NCBI GenBank assembly: GCA_900548935.1
Contig: URMR01000059.1
Location: 1-10,162 of the forward strand
Direction of reading: 5' to 3'
From: an uncultured Collinsella sp.
GTDB taxonomy: Bacteria > Actinomycetota > Coriobacteriia > Coriobacteriales > Coriobacteriaceae
DNA: 10,162 bases
The notes under the pieces are model-generated. The model saw nothing but the letters and a program-made list of their open reading frames with translations. It searched no databases and was not told the DNA's origin. The translations under genes were made by a program, and so were the position numbers. Positions 1-6,990 of the stretch are shown here, in pieces (position 1 is the stretch's first letter; the number at the start of each line of letters is the position of its first letter).

Positions 1-892
1 GGATATCGGTCTCGCATACGATAGGGATGCCCATCTCGTTGAGGACGGCGTTGGCGGCGCAGGGCATAATGCCCAGCTCGTCCTGCAGAGCGTTCCAGCA
101 CTGAATGGCACCAGCATTGCAGCCATACTTCTCGACCAGGCGCTTCATGGCGATGGCAAGACCGGCGACCGCGGGGACCTTGTCCTCAGGGATGCGGATC
201 TCAAAGCTGTCGTTGATGTGGGCCAGCATGGCGGCCATGGCCTGCTCGTCGGTCTGGGCGTCGCGCACGGCCTGGACAAGCTCGGTCATGGGGATGGGCG
301 AAAGCTGGATGTTGAACTTCTCGAGCAGCTCGCCCTCGTTGCACATGGTCGACCAGAAGTCGAATGGACGGGTGGCCATCTGCAGGATGCGGGTGTGCTT
401 GAAGGTCTTGACCACGTTGCACACGGCCAAGAAGTCCCAAACGCCACGCTCAAACTCGGGGTCGGTCAGGCGGCAGTTGGTCATGTAGGTGAAGGGAACC
501 TGGAAGCGGCGCAGGACCTTGCCGGTGGCGAACAGGCCGCACTGGCTATCGCGCAGGCGGGTGCCGTCGGGCTCGGGGCGCTCGTCGCGCGGGCCCCACA
601 ACAGCACGGGTAGGCCGAGCTCGCGGGCAAGGCGAGCGCAAACGTACTCGGTGCCAAAGTTGGCGTGGCACAGCATGATGCCATCGACGCCCTCGGCGCG
701 GAACTTCTTGACGATAGGCTCGATATGGCTGTCGTCGAACAGCAGGCCCTCATCATTGATGTCGTCGATATCCACGATGTCGACGCCAATCTCGCGCAGG
801 CGATCAGCCGTCAGGCCGCGATACTTGATTGCGTCCGGCGCGCTAAAGATGCTGCGGCGCGTGGGCACAAAACCGAGCTTGATCTTATCCAT
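1..892 (-). CDS. L-fucose/L-arabinose isomerase-like protein, C-terminus missing at window edge
   Basis: The minus-strand frame is open from ATG at 892 to the window edge, giving 297 residues without a stop. A strong Shine-Dalgarno (GGGGAGG) lies about 6 bases before the ATG. Visible features fit the L-fucose/L-arabinose isomerase superfamily: GIMLCHANFGTE (71-82), a LLWGPRDE stretch (97-104), RDSQCG (114-119), a conserved RPFDFW region (175-180), and WNALQDELGIMPC with GIPIVCE near the visible end (266-294). Such enzymes are usually metal-dependent aldose-ketose isomerases of roughly 450-500 residues, so about a third to 40 percent, probably including some metal ligands, lies outside. Many relatives are only loosely characterised and the substrate cannot be named. 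It is transcribed separately, downstream of lacI and its terminator, and its leader carries repeats shared with the lacI leader, suggesting local LacI control. Family assignment is firm; substrate is unknown. Confidence 0.85.
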   Translation of the reverse strand, partial: MDKIKLGFVPTRRSIFSAPDAIKYRGLTADRLREIGVDIVDIDDINDEGLLFDDSHIEPIVKKFRAEGVDGIMLCHANFGTEYVCARLARELGLPVLLWGPRDERPEPDGTRLRDSQCGLFATGKVLRRFQVPFTYMTNCRLTDPEFERGVWDFLAVCNVVKTFKHTRILQMATRPFDFWSTMCNEGELLEKFNIQLSPIPMTELVQAVRDAQTDEQAMAAMLAHINDSFEIRIPEDKVPAVAGLAIAMKRLVEKYGCNAGAIQCWNALQDELGIMPCAANAVLNEMGIPIVCETDI

Positions 893-918
893 GTACGTCC
901 TCCCCTAATCACATGTTC

Positions 919-964
919 AGTAAACAGACGTGTGTTTCGTTTTGTTCTGTTTACTAAATGTTTT
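919..964 (-). promoter_or_regulatory. Candidate operator cluster before the isomerase-like gene
   Basis: A perfect 10-bp inverted repeat, AGTAAACAGA (919-928) and TCTGTTTACT (946-955), has centres 27 bp apart and sits 27-63 bp before the isomerase-like start. Overlapping its far arm is TAAATGTTTT (955-964), nearly the same as TAAATGTTTA in front of lacI (2249-2258). TAAA-NN-TTTA symmetry is typical of LacI-family operators. A further related stretch with the core GTAAACAAACTGAACAT lies at 1031-1047. I infer binding by the neighbouring LacI protein. No clear -35/-10 pair is visible here, so the promoter itself is not called. Confidence 0.45.
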
Positions 965-1056
965 ACTCCAGTGTTTAGAAGTTTAACGCGAAATACCCGT
1001 GGGCGGTAGAGAAATCAGCCTAAACGGTATGTAAACAAACTGAACATACAAGGGCA

Positions 1057-1087
1057 ATAAAAAGAGGGCCCCATAGGACCCTCTCTT
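1057..1087 (-). terminator. Intrinsic terminator of lacI
   Basis: Read on the minus strand, AGAGGGTCC (1084-1076) pairs with GGGCCCTCT (1071-1063), nine base pairs with one G-U, closing a 4-base loop and followed by a T run (1063-1059). It lies about 65 bases after the lacI stop and separates lacI from the isomerase-like gene. Confidence 0.85.
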
Positions 1088-1150
1088 GGTAGCGTTATGT
1101 ATGGCTGCCTTTGGCGGACTTTTCCGCTCTGAGGTCTGGCGCCGTTCCGC

Positions 1151-2161
1151 CTAGATCTCGCGCACGCTTTGGCGCTCGACAAAATAGGTCGACACGGCCG
1201 TCTTGCAGGTATAGCTCTTGGGATTGCGGATGTTGCCCACCAGGCGGCGCACCGCGATCTCACCCACCTCGTGCTTGGGAACGTGCACCGTGGTGAGCGG
1301 CGGGTTGGAAAAGGCGCCCAAAGACAGATCGTCAAAGCCGATGATCGAGACATCCTCGGGCACGCGTATGCCGTGCTCGTTCAACGCGCGCATAGCGCCT
1401 ACGGCGAGCACGTCGTTTTCGGCAAAGAAAGCCGTCGGCAGGTCTTCGCGCGAGACACTGTCGAGCCATGCGCCCATGTCGCGATAAGCACCTTCGAGCG
1501 TGGTGCCCAGTGTGACGCGCCATGTCGGGTTGGCCTCAAGGCCCGCATCCTCAAGCGCTTGGCGATAGCCGCGCTCGCGGTCCTTAAAGTTGCGGATACG
1601 AAGGTCGCCCGCCAGATAGCCGATTTGCTTGTGACCTTTCTCGATAAGGTAATCCACGGCACGCAGCACCGAATCGGTATTGGCAATGACCACGGCATCG
1701 AAGTACTGGCGGTCGCTCCAGCCATCGAGCACAATCAGGTGGGCGGCCGCGTTAGCGAACAGAGCGTAGTCCTCCTCGCCCAACTCCGTACCCATTAGTA
1801 CAATAGCGGCGGCCGGATCGGCAATCAGGCCCTCGACCTGCGGGCGCACGGCGTCCAAGTCGCTAAAGTCGAGCGAGACAAAGCTCGTGCTCATGCCGTG
1901 GCGACGCGCCTGGCGCTCCACGCCCTCGATAACCGCGGGATGGAAGGTACTCTCGTCCAAGATGGCGCCCGTCTTGCGCGCGAGCACAAACTGAATGCTC
2001 TCGAGCTGCGTCGACTGCTGGTAGCCAAGCGACTGTGCGCACTCCAAGATGACCTTGGCGGTCTCTTCACTCACGCTACGCTTGCGGTTGAGCGCGTTGG
2101 ACACGGTCGCAGGCGAAAAGCCGGTGATGCGGCTGATCTCGCGAACACTTGCTTTGGCCAT
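1151..2161 (-). CDS. LacI-family transcriptional regulator
   Basis: A 336-residue protein of normal length for the family. The N-terminal helix-turn-helix is clear: VREISRITGFSPATVSNALN (6-25), then VSEET (30-34) and a LGY ending the DNA-binding domain (45-47). The rest matches the periplasmic-binding-protein-like sensor domain, with GYLAGD (181-186), FFAENDVLAVGAMRAL (245-260), PEDVSIIGFDDL (268-279) and PPLTTV (287-292). ATG at 2161 is chosen because AGGGGG lies 4 bases before it; an upstream in-frame TTG would overlap that ribosome-binding site. The usual hinge helix (Y-x-P-N-x-x-A-R-x-L) is not recognisable: after LGY comes QQSTQLESIQ, which is unusual and may mean altered operator recognition. 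It stands alone between two terminators. Likely ligand is a sugar or nucleoside-derived compound handled by its neighbours; this is inference. Confidence 0.93.
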   Translation of the reverse strand: MAKASVREISRITGFSPATVSNALNRKRSVSEETAKVILECAQSLGYQQSTQLESIQFVLARKTGAILDESTFHPAVIEGVERQARRHGMSTSFVSLDFSDLDAVRPQVEGLIADPAAAIVLMGTELGEEDYALFANAAAHLIVLDGWSDRQYFDAVVIANTDSVLRAVDYLIEKGHKQIGYLAGDLRIRNFKDRERGYRQALEDAGLEANPTWRVTLGTTLEGAYRDMGAWLDSVSREDLPTAFFAENDVLAVGAMRALNEHGIRVPEDVSIIGFDDLSLGAFSNPPLTTVHVPKHEVGEIAVRRLVGNIRNPKSYTCKTAVSTYFVERQSVREI

Positions 2162-2236
2162 TGTTCCCCCTAGCAACGGCCGTGGCGGAGCATCGGGACT
2201 CGATGGCTCGGCAAATAAACGGCCGCAAATTCAATC

Positions 2237-2258
2237 TAAACAGAGTAGTAAATGTTTA
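2237..2258 (-). promoter_or_regulatory. Candidate LacI-type operator in the lacI leader
   Basis: TAAATGTTTA (2249-2258) has TAAA-NN-TTTA dyad symmetry and overlaps the proposed -10 of the lacI promoter. TAAACAGA (2237-2244) follows it and matches both arms of the inverted repeat before the isomerase-like gene. The position would allow autorepression. Binding by this LacI protein is inferred. Confidence 0.5.
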
Positions 2259-2282
2259 TGAGCTAGTTTAGCCTGTTGTCAA
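2255..2282 (-). promoter_or_regulatory. Promoter of lacI
   Basis: On the minus strand a consensus -35 TTGACA (2282-2277) is followed after 16 bases by CATAAA (2260-2255), a 4/6 match to the -10 consensus. It lies about 95 bases before the lacI start and is overlapped by the TAAATGTTTA dyad. Confidence 0.6.
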
Positions 2283-2330
2283 GTAAAGTGGCCCGACTAT
2301 TCCCCCAACGGGCACATTTACTCGGTAGCT

Positions 2331-2369
2331 AAAAAAGCCCCGTCCCAAATTGGCTACATGGGACGGGGC
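2331..2369 (-). terminator. Intrinsic terminator after the nucleoside hydrolase
   Basis: A perfect 11-bp stem, GCCCCGTCCCA (minus strand 2369-2359, and its complement at 2347-2337), is followed on the minus strand by six T residues (2336-2331). It begins 11 bases after the hydrolase stop codon and closes the kinase-hydrolase operon. Confidence 0.93.
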
Positions 2370-2380
2370 GTGAAAATCAC

Positions 2381-3355
2381 TTAGCCAAGAACACGGGCCA
2401 TGCGCGTCTTGAACTCGGACAGGAAGCGCGGGACATCCACGGTCAGTGCCACAAGCGCACTCTTGTCCGGATCGGACAGGCGGTGCTCATCGCAAATGGT
2501 GCGACCGCGATACTCGCCCAGCAGATCAACACGCAGATTGCAGCCGAGCGCACCTACGAGCGTGGGGTCGATCGCCACGGCAACGGCTAGCGGATCGTGC
2601 AGCGCACAACCACCCAGGTAGGGTGCGTTCATCTCGTACGAACCAATGTAGTGCTCGACCATGCTCGCAAATGCGCAGCCCGCCATGGTACCCGAGCCCG
2701 TCCAGCCGGCAATGTCGCGACGCGTAAGCACCACGCGATGCGTCACGTCCAGGCCCACCATGGTGAGCTTGCGACCCGAGCGCAGCACGGCATCGGCCGC
2801 CTCGGGATCGCTTGCCATGTTGGCCTCGGCACCCGCACTCACGTTACCGGGCACGGTCAGGGCACCGCCCATTACCACCACGCGGCCGATAGACATCACC
2901 GCCGCCGCATCGCGCTCCAAGGCAAGCGCCAGGTTGGAAAGCGGGCCGGTCGCTACGTAGACCAGATCGGGGCCATAGGTGCGCGCAGCATCGATCAGAT
3001 AATCGACCGCAGCGTTGCCGTCGGCAGACGTCGCCCCCACCGGCTCGTAGGGCGACGCGGGCACGCTCGCGCCGCCGATGCCGTTCTTGCCGTGAATGAG
3101 CGCGGTGGACGCCGGCGGCGTATAGGGCTCAGTCGCCTGCAGAGGACGGTCGGCACCCAGGTACACCGGCACCTCGGGACGACCCAGCAGATCGAGTACC
3201 GCCAGACAGTTATGTGCCGACTGGTCGACGCGCACGTTGCCAAAACATGTGGTAATGCCCACAAGTTCCACCTCGGGGCTCGCGATGGCATAGGCAAGCG
3301 CCATCGCATCGTCCACACCCATATCCAGATCAAGGATCAGCTTCTTGATTGCCAT
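2381..3355 (-). CDS. Inosine-uridine type nucleoside hydrolase
   Basis: A 324-residue protein, normal length for the IUNH family, which cleaves the N-glycosidic bond of ribonucleosides to ribose and free base in the cytoplasm with a bound calcium ion. The metal-binding N-terminal signature appears as LDLDMGVDDA (8-17), with Asp 9, 11, 15 and 16 kept but the usual D-T-D-P-G altered to D-L-D-M-G. Further family landmarks are HGKNGIGG (88-95), TGPLSNLALAL (136-146), VVVMGGAL (159-166), PGN and AEAN (169-171, 177-180), GLDVTH (201-206) and the HDPLAVA block (253-259) bearing the catalytic His/Asp pair. ATG at 3355 lies 4 bases after the ribokinase stop, with GGAG inside the end of the kinase gene, so translation is probably coupled. 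Base preference cannot be read from sequence. A purine, pyrimidine or non-specific hydrolase all remain possible. Confidence 0.92.
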   Translation of the reverse strand: MAIKKLILDLDMGVDDAMALAYAIASPEVELVGITTCFGNVRVDQSAHNCLAVLDLLGRPEVPVYLGADRPLQATEPYTPPASTALIHGKNGIGGASVPASPYEPVGATSADGNAAVDYLIDAARTYGPDLVYVATGPLSNLALALERDAAAVMSIGRVVVMGGALTVPGNVSAGAEANMASDPEAADAVLRSGRKLTMVGLDVTHRVVLTRRDIAGWTGSGTMAGCAFASMVEHYIGSYEMNAPYLGGCALHDPLAVAVAIDPTLVGALGCNLRVDLLGEYRGRTICDEHRLSDPDKSALVALTVDVPRFLSEFKTRMARVLG

Positions 3356-3359
3356 TGTT

Positions 3360-4355
3360 CTACTCCGCTTCTCCGTCTTGTACTAAATCGTCTAAATCAA
3401 ACACACGATCAACTTCGGCACGCGTGGGAATCGACTGTTGCGCGCCCAAGCGCGACACTGTCACCGCCGAGGCGCGTGCACCCGCCGCCATGCACTCAAA
3501 GAGCGGCAGGCCCTCCAGACGAGCCGCGGCAAGCGCACCGATAAATGTATCGCCCGCGGCCGTCGTATCGACCACCGCGCTCGAAAGCGCCGGCATGCGC
3601 AGCAGCTCGCCGTCATCGCCGAGCGTAACCGACCCGGCGCCGCCCAACGTGATGACCGCAGCTCCGGCACCCTTGGCGAGCAGGGCATTGAGCGCCGCGA
3701 CACAGCTCACATCATCCGCGGGCAAGATGCCCGTCAGCACCTGGCACTCAGTCTCGTTGGGACAGACCAGGTCGACCGCAGGCCAGGCCTTCGCAGGCAA
3801 CTCGCAGGCAGGCGCTGGATTAAAGACCGTATAGAACCCCAGCTCGTGAGCGCAAACAAGTGCCTCGGCCGTCGCTGCAAGGTCACATTCGCCCTGGGCG
3901 ATAAAGACGCTTCCGGCAGCCGGGGCAATCTCGCTGGCGTCGCCGTCGAGCTCATCGGCCACCAGATGCCCCAGCGCCCGGGCAACGTCCCCGCCCGCAA
4001 GCGCATGGTTGGCGCCCGGCGACAGCACGATGCGGTTGTCGCCCTCGCAGCGAATGATGGTCGCCGTTCCCGTCTCCACGTCATCGCGACGCGCTACAAA
4101 GCCACAGTCCACGCCGGCGTCTTGGAGCCCCGCCACGAGCGACGTGCCAAATGCGTCGCAACCGACCGCGCCGATCATGTGCGTGCACGCGCCCATACGC
4201 GCGGCAGCTACGGCCTGATTGGCGCCCTTGCCGCCGGCGTTGGTGATAAACCCGCTGCCGCCGACGGTCTCGCCCGCACGCGGCATGCGCTCGCACGCCA
4301 CCGAAAGGTCCATGTTCATGCTACCGAACACCGCAACGATGCCGCAATCTGCCAT
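3360..4355 (-). CDS. rbsK: Ribokinase (PfkB-family carbohydrate kinase)
   Basis: A 331-residue PfkB-family kinase with ribokinase character. The N-terminus has GSMNMDL (11-17), close to the GSxNxDL that binds ribose; GGKGANQAVAAARMG (41-55) is PfkB signature 1; FNPAP (178-182), PNETE (199-203) and ITLGGAG (235-241) follow; signature 2 is DTTAAGDTFIGAL (263-275), with Asp269 as the expected catalytic base and Ala in place of the usual Gly after DTT. SRLGAQQSIP (301-310) is typical of the C-terminal nucleotide/cation region. It converts ribose to ribose 5-phosphate. ATG at 4355 has AGGAGG about 6 bases upstream. It is first in an operon with the nucleoside hydrolase, a pairing that would feed hydrolase-released ribose into the pentose phosphate pathway. 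Other furanose sugars cannot be excluded. Confidence 0.9.
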   Translation of the reverse strand: MADCGIVAVFGSMNMDLSVACERMPRAGETVGGSGFITNAGGKGANQAVAAARMGACTHMIGAVGCDAFGTSLVAGLQDAGVDCGFVARRDDVETGTATIIRCEGDNRIVLSPGANHALAGGDVARALGHLVADELDGDASEIAPAAGSVFIAQGECDLAATAEALVCAHELGFYTVFNPAPACELPAKAWPAVDLVCPNETECQVLTGILPADDVSCVAALNALLAKGAGAAVITLGGAGSVTLGDDGELLRMPALSSAVVDTTAAGDTFIGALAAARLEGLPLFECMAAGARASAVTVSRLGAQQSIPTRAEVDRVFDLDDLVQDGEAE

Positions 4356-4403
4356 GGAAACCTCCTCGTCCGCGGGCTCCGCACCCGCTGTCGGCCGTCA
4401 ATC

Positions 4404-4447
4404 GTGCGCTCTCGCACCTCTATAACTTTAGTTCACTTTGATGTGGA
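4404..4447 (-). promoter_or_regulatory. Promoter and possible operator of the ribokinase-nucleoside hydrolase operon
   Basis: On the minus strand TCCACA (4447-4442) and TATAGA (4424-4419) are 17 bases apart, each a 4/6 to 5/6 match to sigma-70 type hexamers. Directly downstream is a dyad, GTGCG-4-CGCAC (4404-4417), where a repressor would sit. It does not resemble the TAAACAGA motif near lacI, so a different regulator may act here. The call rests on position and spacing only. Confidence 0.4.
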
Positions 4448-4541
4448 CGCGCGCTTGAGCTTACGCCGGCAGCAAGCATTCACAGGAGCAGGCGGTTACA
4501 ATGAAGACGTGTTGATTATTCTCGTCATTGGATGATGTTTT

Positions 4542-6758
4542 ATGGAACAACTCCCACAATCGAGCCCACGCGGCCCGCGCCGCGCGCCCGATAACCAGGC
4601 GTCGCACGAACACCCGCGCGCCAACCGCCGCACTGGCGAGTCGCGCCACGCCGCAGGCTCTCATCGCGCGCCCGCCAACAAGGGTGCCCACACCAATAGC
4701 GCCGCAAATGAACAGGCGCCCACGCGCCCCAAATCTCGCTATATCCCCGCCCTCGACGGCCTGCGCACGCTTGCCGTCGTCGCGGTGGTGCTCTATCACC
4801 TCAACCTCACGTGGGCTCAGGGCGGCCTGCTCGGCGTCACGATCTTCTTTGTGCTTTCGGGCTATCTGATCACGCGCTTGCTTCTCAACGAAGTCGCTAA
4901 GACCGGCCGCATCGACCTCAAGAGCTTCTGGATCCGCCGTATCCGCCGCCTGTTCCCCGCCGTGGTGACCGTCGTAGTGGTGACCTGCGCGCTGTGCACC
5001 ATCTTTAACCACGTGATGCTCACCAAGATGCGCCCCGATATCCTGCCGTCGCTGCTGTTCTTCAACAACTGGTGGCAGATTGCCCAAAACGTCTCGTACT
5101 TCAACGCCCTGGGCGATCCCTCGCCGCTTACGCACTTTTGGTCGCTCGCCATCGAGGAACAGTTCTACCTGGTTTGGCCGCCACTGCTGTTTGCCATGGT
5201 ATCCATGCATGTGAGCAAGCCCAACACGCGCCGCGTGGTTCTGGGCCTTGCCGCGGCATCTGCCCTCGCCATGATGGTGCTTTACAACCCCGCCGCCGAC
5301 CCCAGCCGCGTGTACTACGGCACCGACACCCGCGTGTTCTCGCTGCTGCTGGGTGCCTGGATGGCCTTTATCCCCGATCGCGACCTGGCGCCGGTGCGTC
5401 TCGCTCATCGTTTGGGACTCAATCGCCTAGCAGGCGCCGCCAAGCACGGCAAGAACGCCGAGGGCAAGCCTAGCAAGAAGGTCGACGAATCAGCCGATAC
5501 CGCCCCGGCACAGCCGAGCGCCCTCGTGCGCTTTTGGTCCTCGCCCGCATCCATCGATGTCTTGGGCGTCGTGGGTCTGGCTGGCCTTGCCGCCATGGTC
5601 GCGCTCACCAACGGCTACACCGCGTTCCAGTATCGCGGCGGCACGCTGTTATGCTCCATCCTCACGCTCATGGTCATCGCGGCCTGCGTGCAGCCCCAGG
5701 GAATGGTTGCCCGCGCGTTGTCCGCCGAGCCGCTCGTATGGTTCGGCAAGCGCTCGTACAGCATCTACCTGTGGCACTATCCGCTGCTGCTGCTTATGAA
5801 CCCGGTCGCCAACATCAGCGATACGCCCTGGTGGCAATACATCTTGCAGGTACTTGTGGTGGTCGCCGTAGCCGAGTGCTCTTATCGCTTTATCGAGACG
5901 CCGTTTAGGAAGGGCGCCTTTGGACGCACCGTTTCCGAGCTCCGCGAAGGCACCACCACGCCCGCAAGCTGGGTGCGCGCGCATATTCCCGTGTGCGCCG
6001 TTTGCGGCGTCGTGCTTGTCGTGGCGCTGGGTGGTCTGGTCTTTGTGCCCGACACATCCGCGCTGAGCGGCGAGGGCGCCGAAATCCTAAACAAGGAAGC
6101 CAAAAATGAAAAACCACAGGACCAGCAGGCGGCCGATGACACCGACAAGGACAACGACGGCTTCCCCGACGGATCCTACGACCTGCTGATGATCGGCGAC
6201 TCCGTGTCGCTGCGCGCCGTCGATTCCTTTGACGGCGTGTTCCCGCACAGCCATATCGATGCCGAAAAGGGCCGCCAGTTCGATGCGGGCCGCGCGACAT
6301 TTGAGGGCTATATCCAGCAGAACCTCGCCGGCAAGGTCGTAGTCTTTGCGCTGGGCACCAACGGCCTGGTGACCGACGCCCAGATTGACGCCATCATGGC
6401 CGATGCCGGCAATCAGCGCACCGTCGTATTTGTAAACACGCGCAGCCCGCAGCCATGGGTCGGCGCCACCAATCAGGCCATCGCCAACGCCGCCACGCGC
6501 TATAAAAACGTGCGCGTTATCGACTGGTACGGATATAGCGCCAACCGCAACGACCTGTTCGACGGCGACGGCACGCACCTTTCGAACGCGGGCGTGGCCG
6601 AGTACCTTAAGCTCATCCACGATACCGTCAAGAAGGACCTGCCCGTGCATCCCGAGGACCACGTTAACGATCCGCAGCCGGCGGCCGTCAAGTCCGCCGC
6701 CGACGCACTCGTCAACGCGCTTGCCTACAAACCGCACAAGCTAGGCACCGACAAGTAA
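4542..6758 (+). CDS. OatA/OafA-type membrane acyltransferase with C-terminal SGNH domain
   Basis: A 738-residue two-domain protein. Residues 1-66 are a polar, Arg/Pro/His/Ala-rich cytoplasmic tail. Residues about 67-455 are an acyltransferase-3 domain with many membrane segments, including the R-x10-H motif (Arg75, His86), FFVLSGYLITR (102-112), FWIRRIRRLFPA (129-140), SLAIEEQFYLVWP (201-213), SYSIYLWHYP (405-414) and FIETPFRK (450-457). A final membrane helix (about 484-503) leads to an extracytoplasmic SGNH domain: GDS (552-554), GTN (605-607) and DGTH (676-679) supply the Ser-Asp-His set. This layout is known from peptidoglycan O-acetyltransferase OatA and surface-polysaccharide acetylases; acetyl groups cross the membrane and are placed on a wall or glycan acceptor. 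The acceptor cannot be told here, since no glycan genes adjoin. ATG 4542 is the first start after an in-frame stop at 4533; its ribosome-binding site is weak. A TACAAT at 4497-4502 could be a -10, without a good -35. Confidence 0.9.
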   Translation: MEQLPQSSPRGPRRAPDNQASHEHPRANRRTGESRHAAGSHRAPANKGAHTNSAANEQAPTRPKSRYIPALDGLRTLAVVAVVLYHLNLTWAQGGLLGVTIFFVLSGYLITRLLLNEVAKTGRIDLKSFWIRRIRRLFPAVVTVVVVTCALCTIFNHVMLTKMRPDILPSLLFFNNWWQIAQNVSYFNALGDPSPLTHFWSLAIEEQFYLVWPPLLFAMVSMHVSKPNTRRVVLGLAAASALAMMVLYNPAADPSRVYYGTDTRVFSLLLGAWMAFIPDRDLAPVRLAHRLGLNRLAGAAKHGKNAEGKPSKKVDESADTAPAQPSALVRFWSSPASIDVLGVVGLAGLAAMVALTNGYTAFQYRGGTLLCSILTLMVIAACVQPQGMVARALSAEPLVWFGKRSYSIYLWHYPLLLLMNPVANISDTPWWQYILQVLVVVAVAECSYRFIETPFRKGAFGRTVSELREGTTTPASWVRAHIPVCAVCGVVLVVALGGLVFVPDTSALSGEGAEILNKEAKNEKPQDQQAADDTDKDNDGFPDGSYDLLMIGDSVSLRAVDSFDGVFPHSHIDAEKGRQFDAGRATFEGYIQQNLAGKVVVFALGTNGLVTDAQIDAIMADAGNQRTVVFVNTRSPQPWVGATNQAIANAATRYKNVRVIDWYGYSANRNDLFDGDGTHLSNAGVAEYLKLIHDTVKKDLPVHPEDHVNDPQPAAVKSAADALVNALAYKPHKLGTDK

Positions 6759-6781
6759 CACACTGTCAAATCCGCTTGCAC

Positions 6782-6819
6782 CCGGAGGGGGCGTCGGCCA
6801 CAACCGACGCCCCCTCCGG
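6782..6819 (+). terminator. Perfect 16-bp hairpin after the acyltransferase gene
   Basis: CCGGAGGGGGCGTCGG (6782-6797) and its exact complement (6804-6819) enclose a 6-base loop, starting 23 bases after the acyltransferase stop. The stem is very stable, but neither strand has the T run that defines a classical intrinsic terminator. Its position makes 3'-end formation or RNA stabilisation the simplest reading. Confidence 0.55.
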
Positions 6820-6990
6820 CAGTTAGGGACGTTCCTTAAGTGCCGGCATCTGAAGGCACTCCTGGCGCAGCCGATGAAGACCACTACGGATGAATTCCAA
6901 GCCGCTCCGCCGCTCCAGACATCGTTTCCGCGCCTCGCGCCTGCCCCAAACAATCAAAACAAGCCCTTTTCGCTGCAACCTCAAAGGTCT
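6820..6990. other. Intergenic stretch without a supported gene
   Basis: Only a minus-strand open frame of 61 codons crosses this stretch (6823-7008). It would start with TTG inside the left arm of the long inverted repeat, has no visible ribosome-binding site, and its product (Arg-rich, with no recognisable domain) is not convincing. Together with the stretch to 7366, about 550 bases are gene-free. It may be the decayed remnant or the non-coding body of a repeat element. Confidence 0.35.

Noticed and set aside
2597..3544. Plus-strand 315-codon open frame opposite the nucleoside hydrolase
   Set aside because: Antisense shadow of a gene with all nucleoside hydrolase motifs; no family character on the plus strand.
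3438..4535. Plus-strand 365-codon open frame opposite the ribokinase
   Set aside because: Ribokinase motifs on the minus strand are unambiguous; the plus-strand product is Arg/His/Ala-rich without recognisable motifs or ribosome-binding site.
4461..5408. Minus-strand 315-codon open frame opposite the acyltransferase
   Set aside because: His/Arg/Gly-rich shadow; the plus strand encodes the conserved acyltransferase-3 motifs across the same bases.
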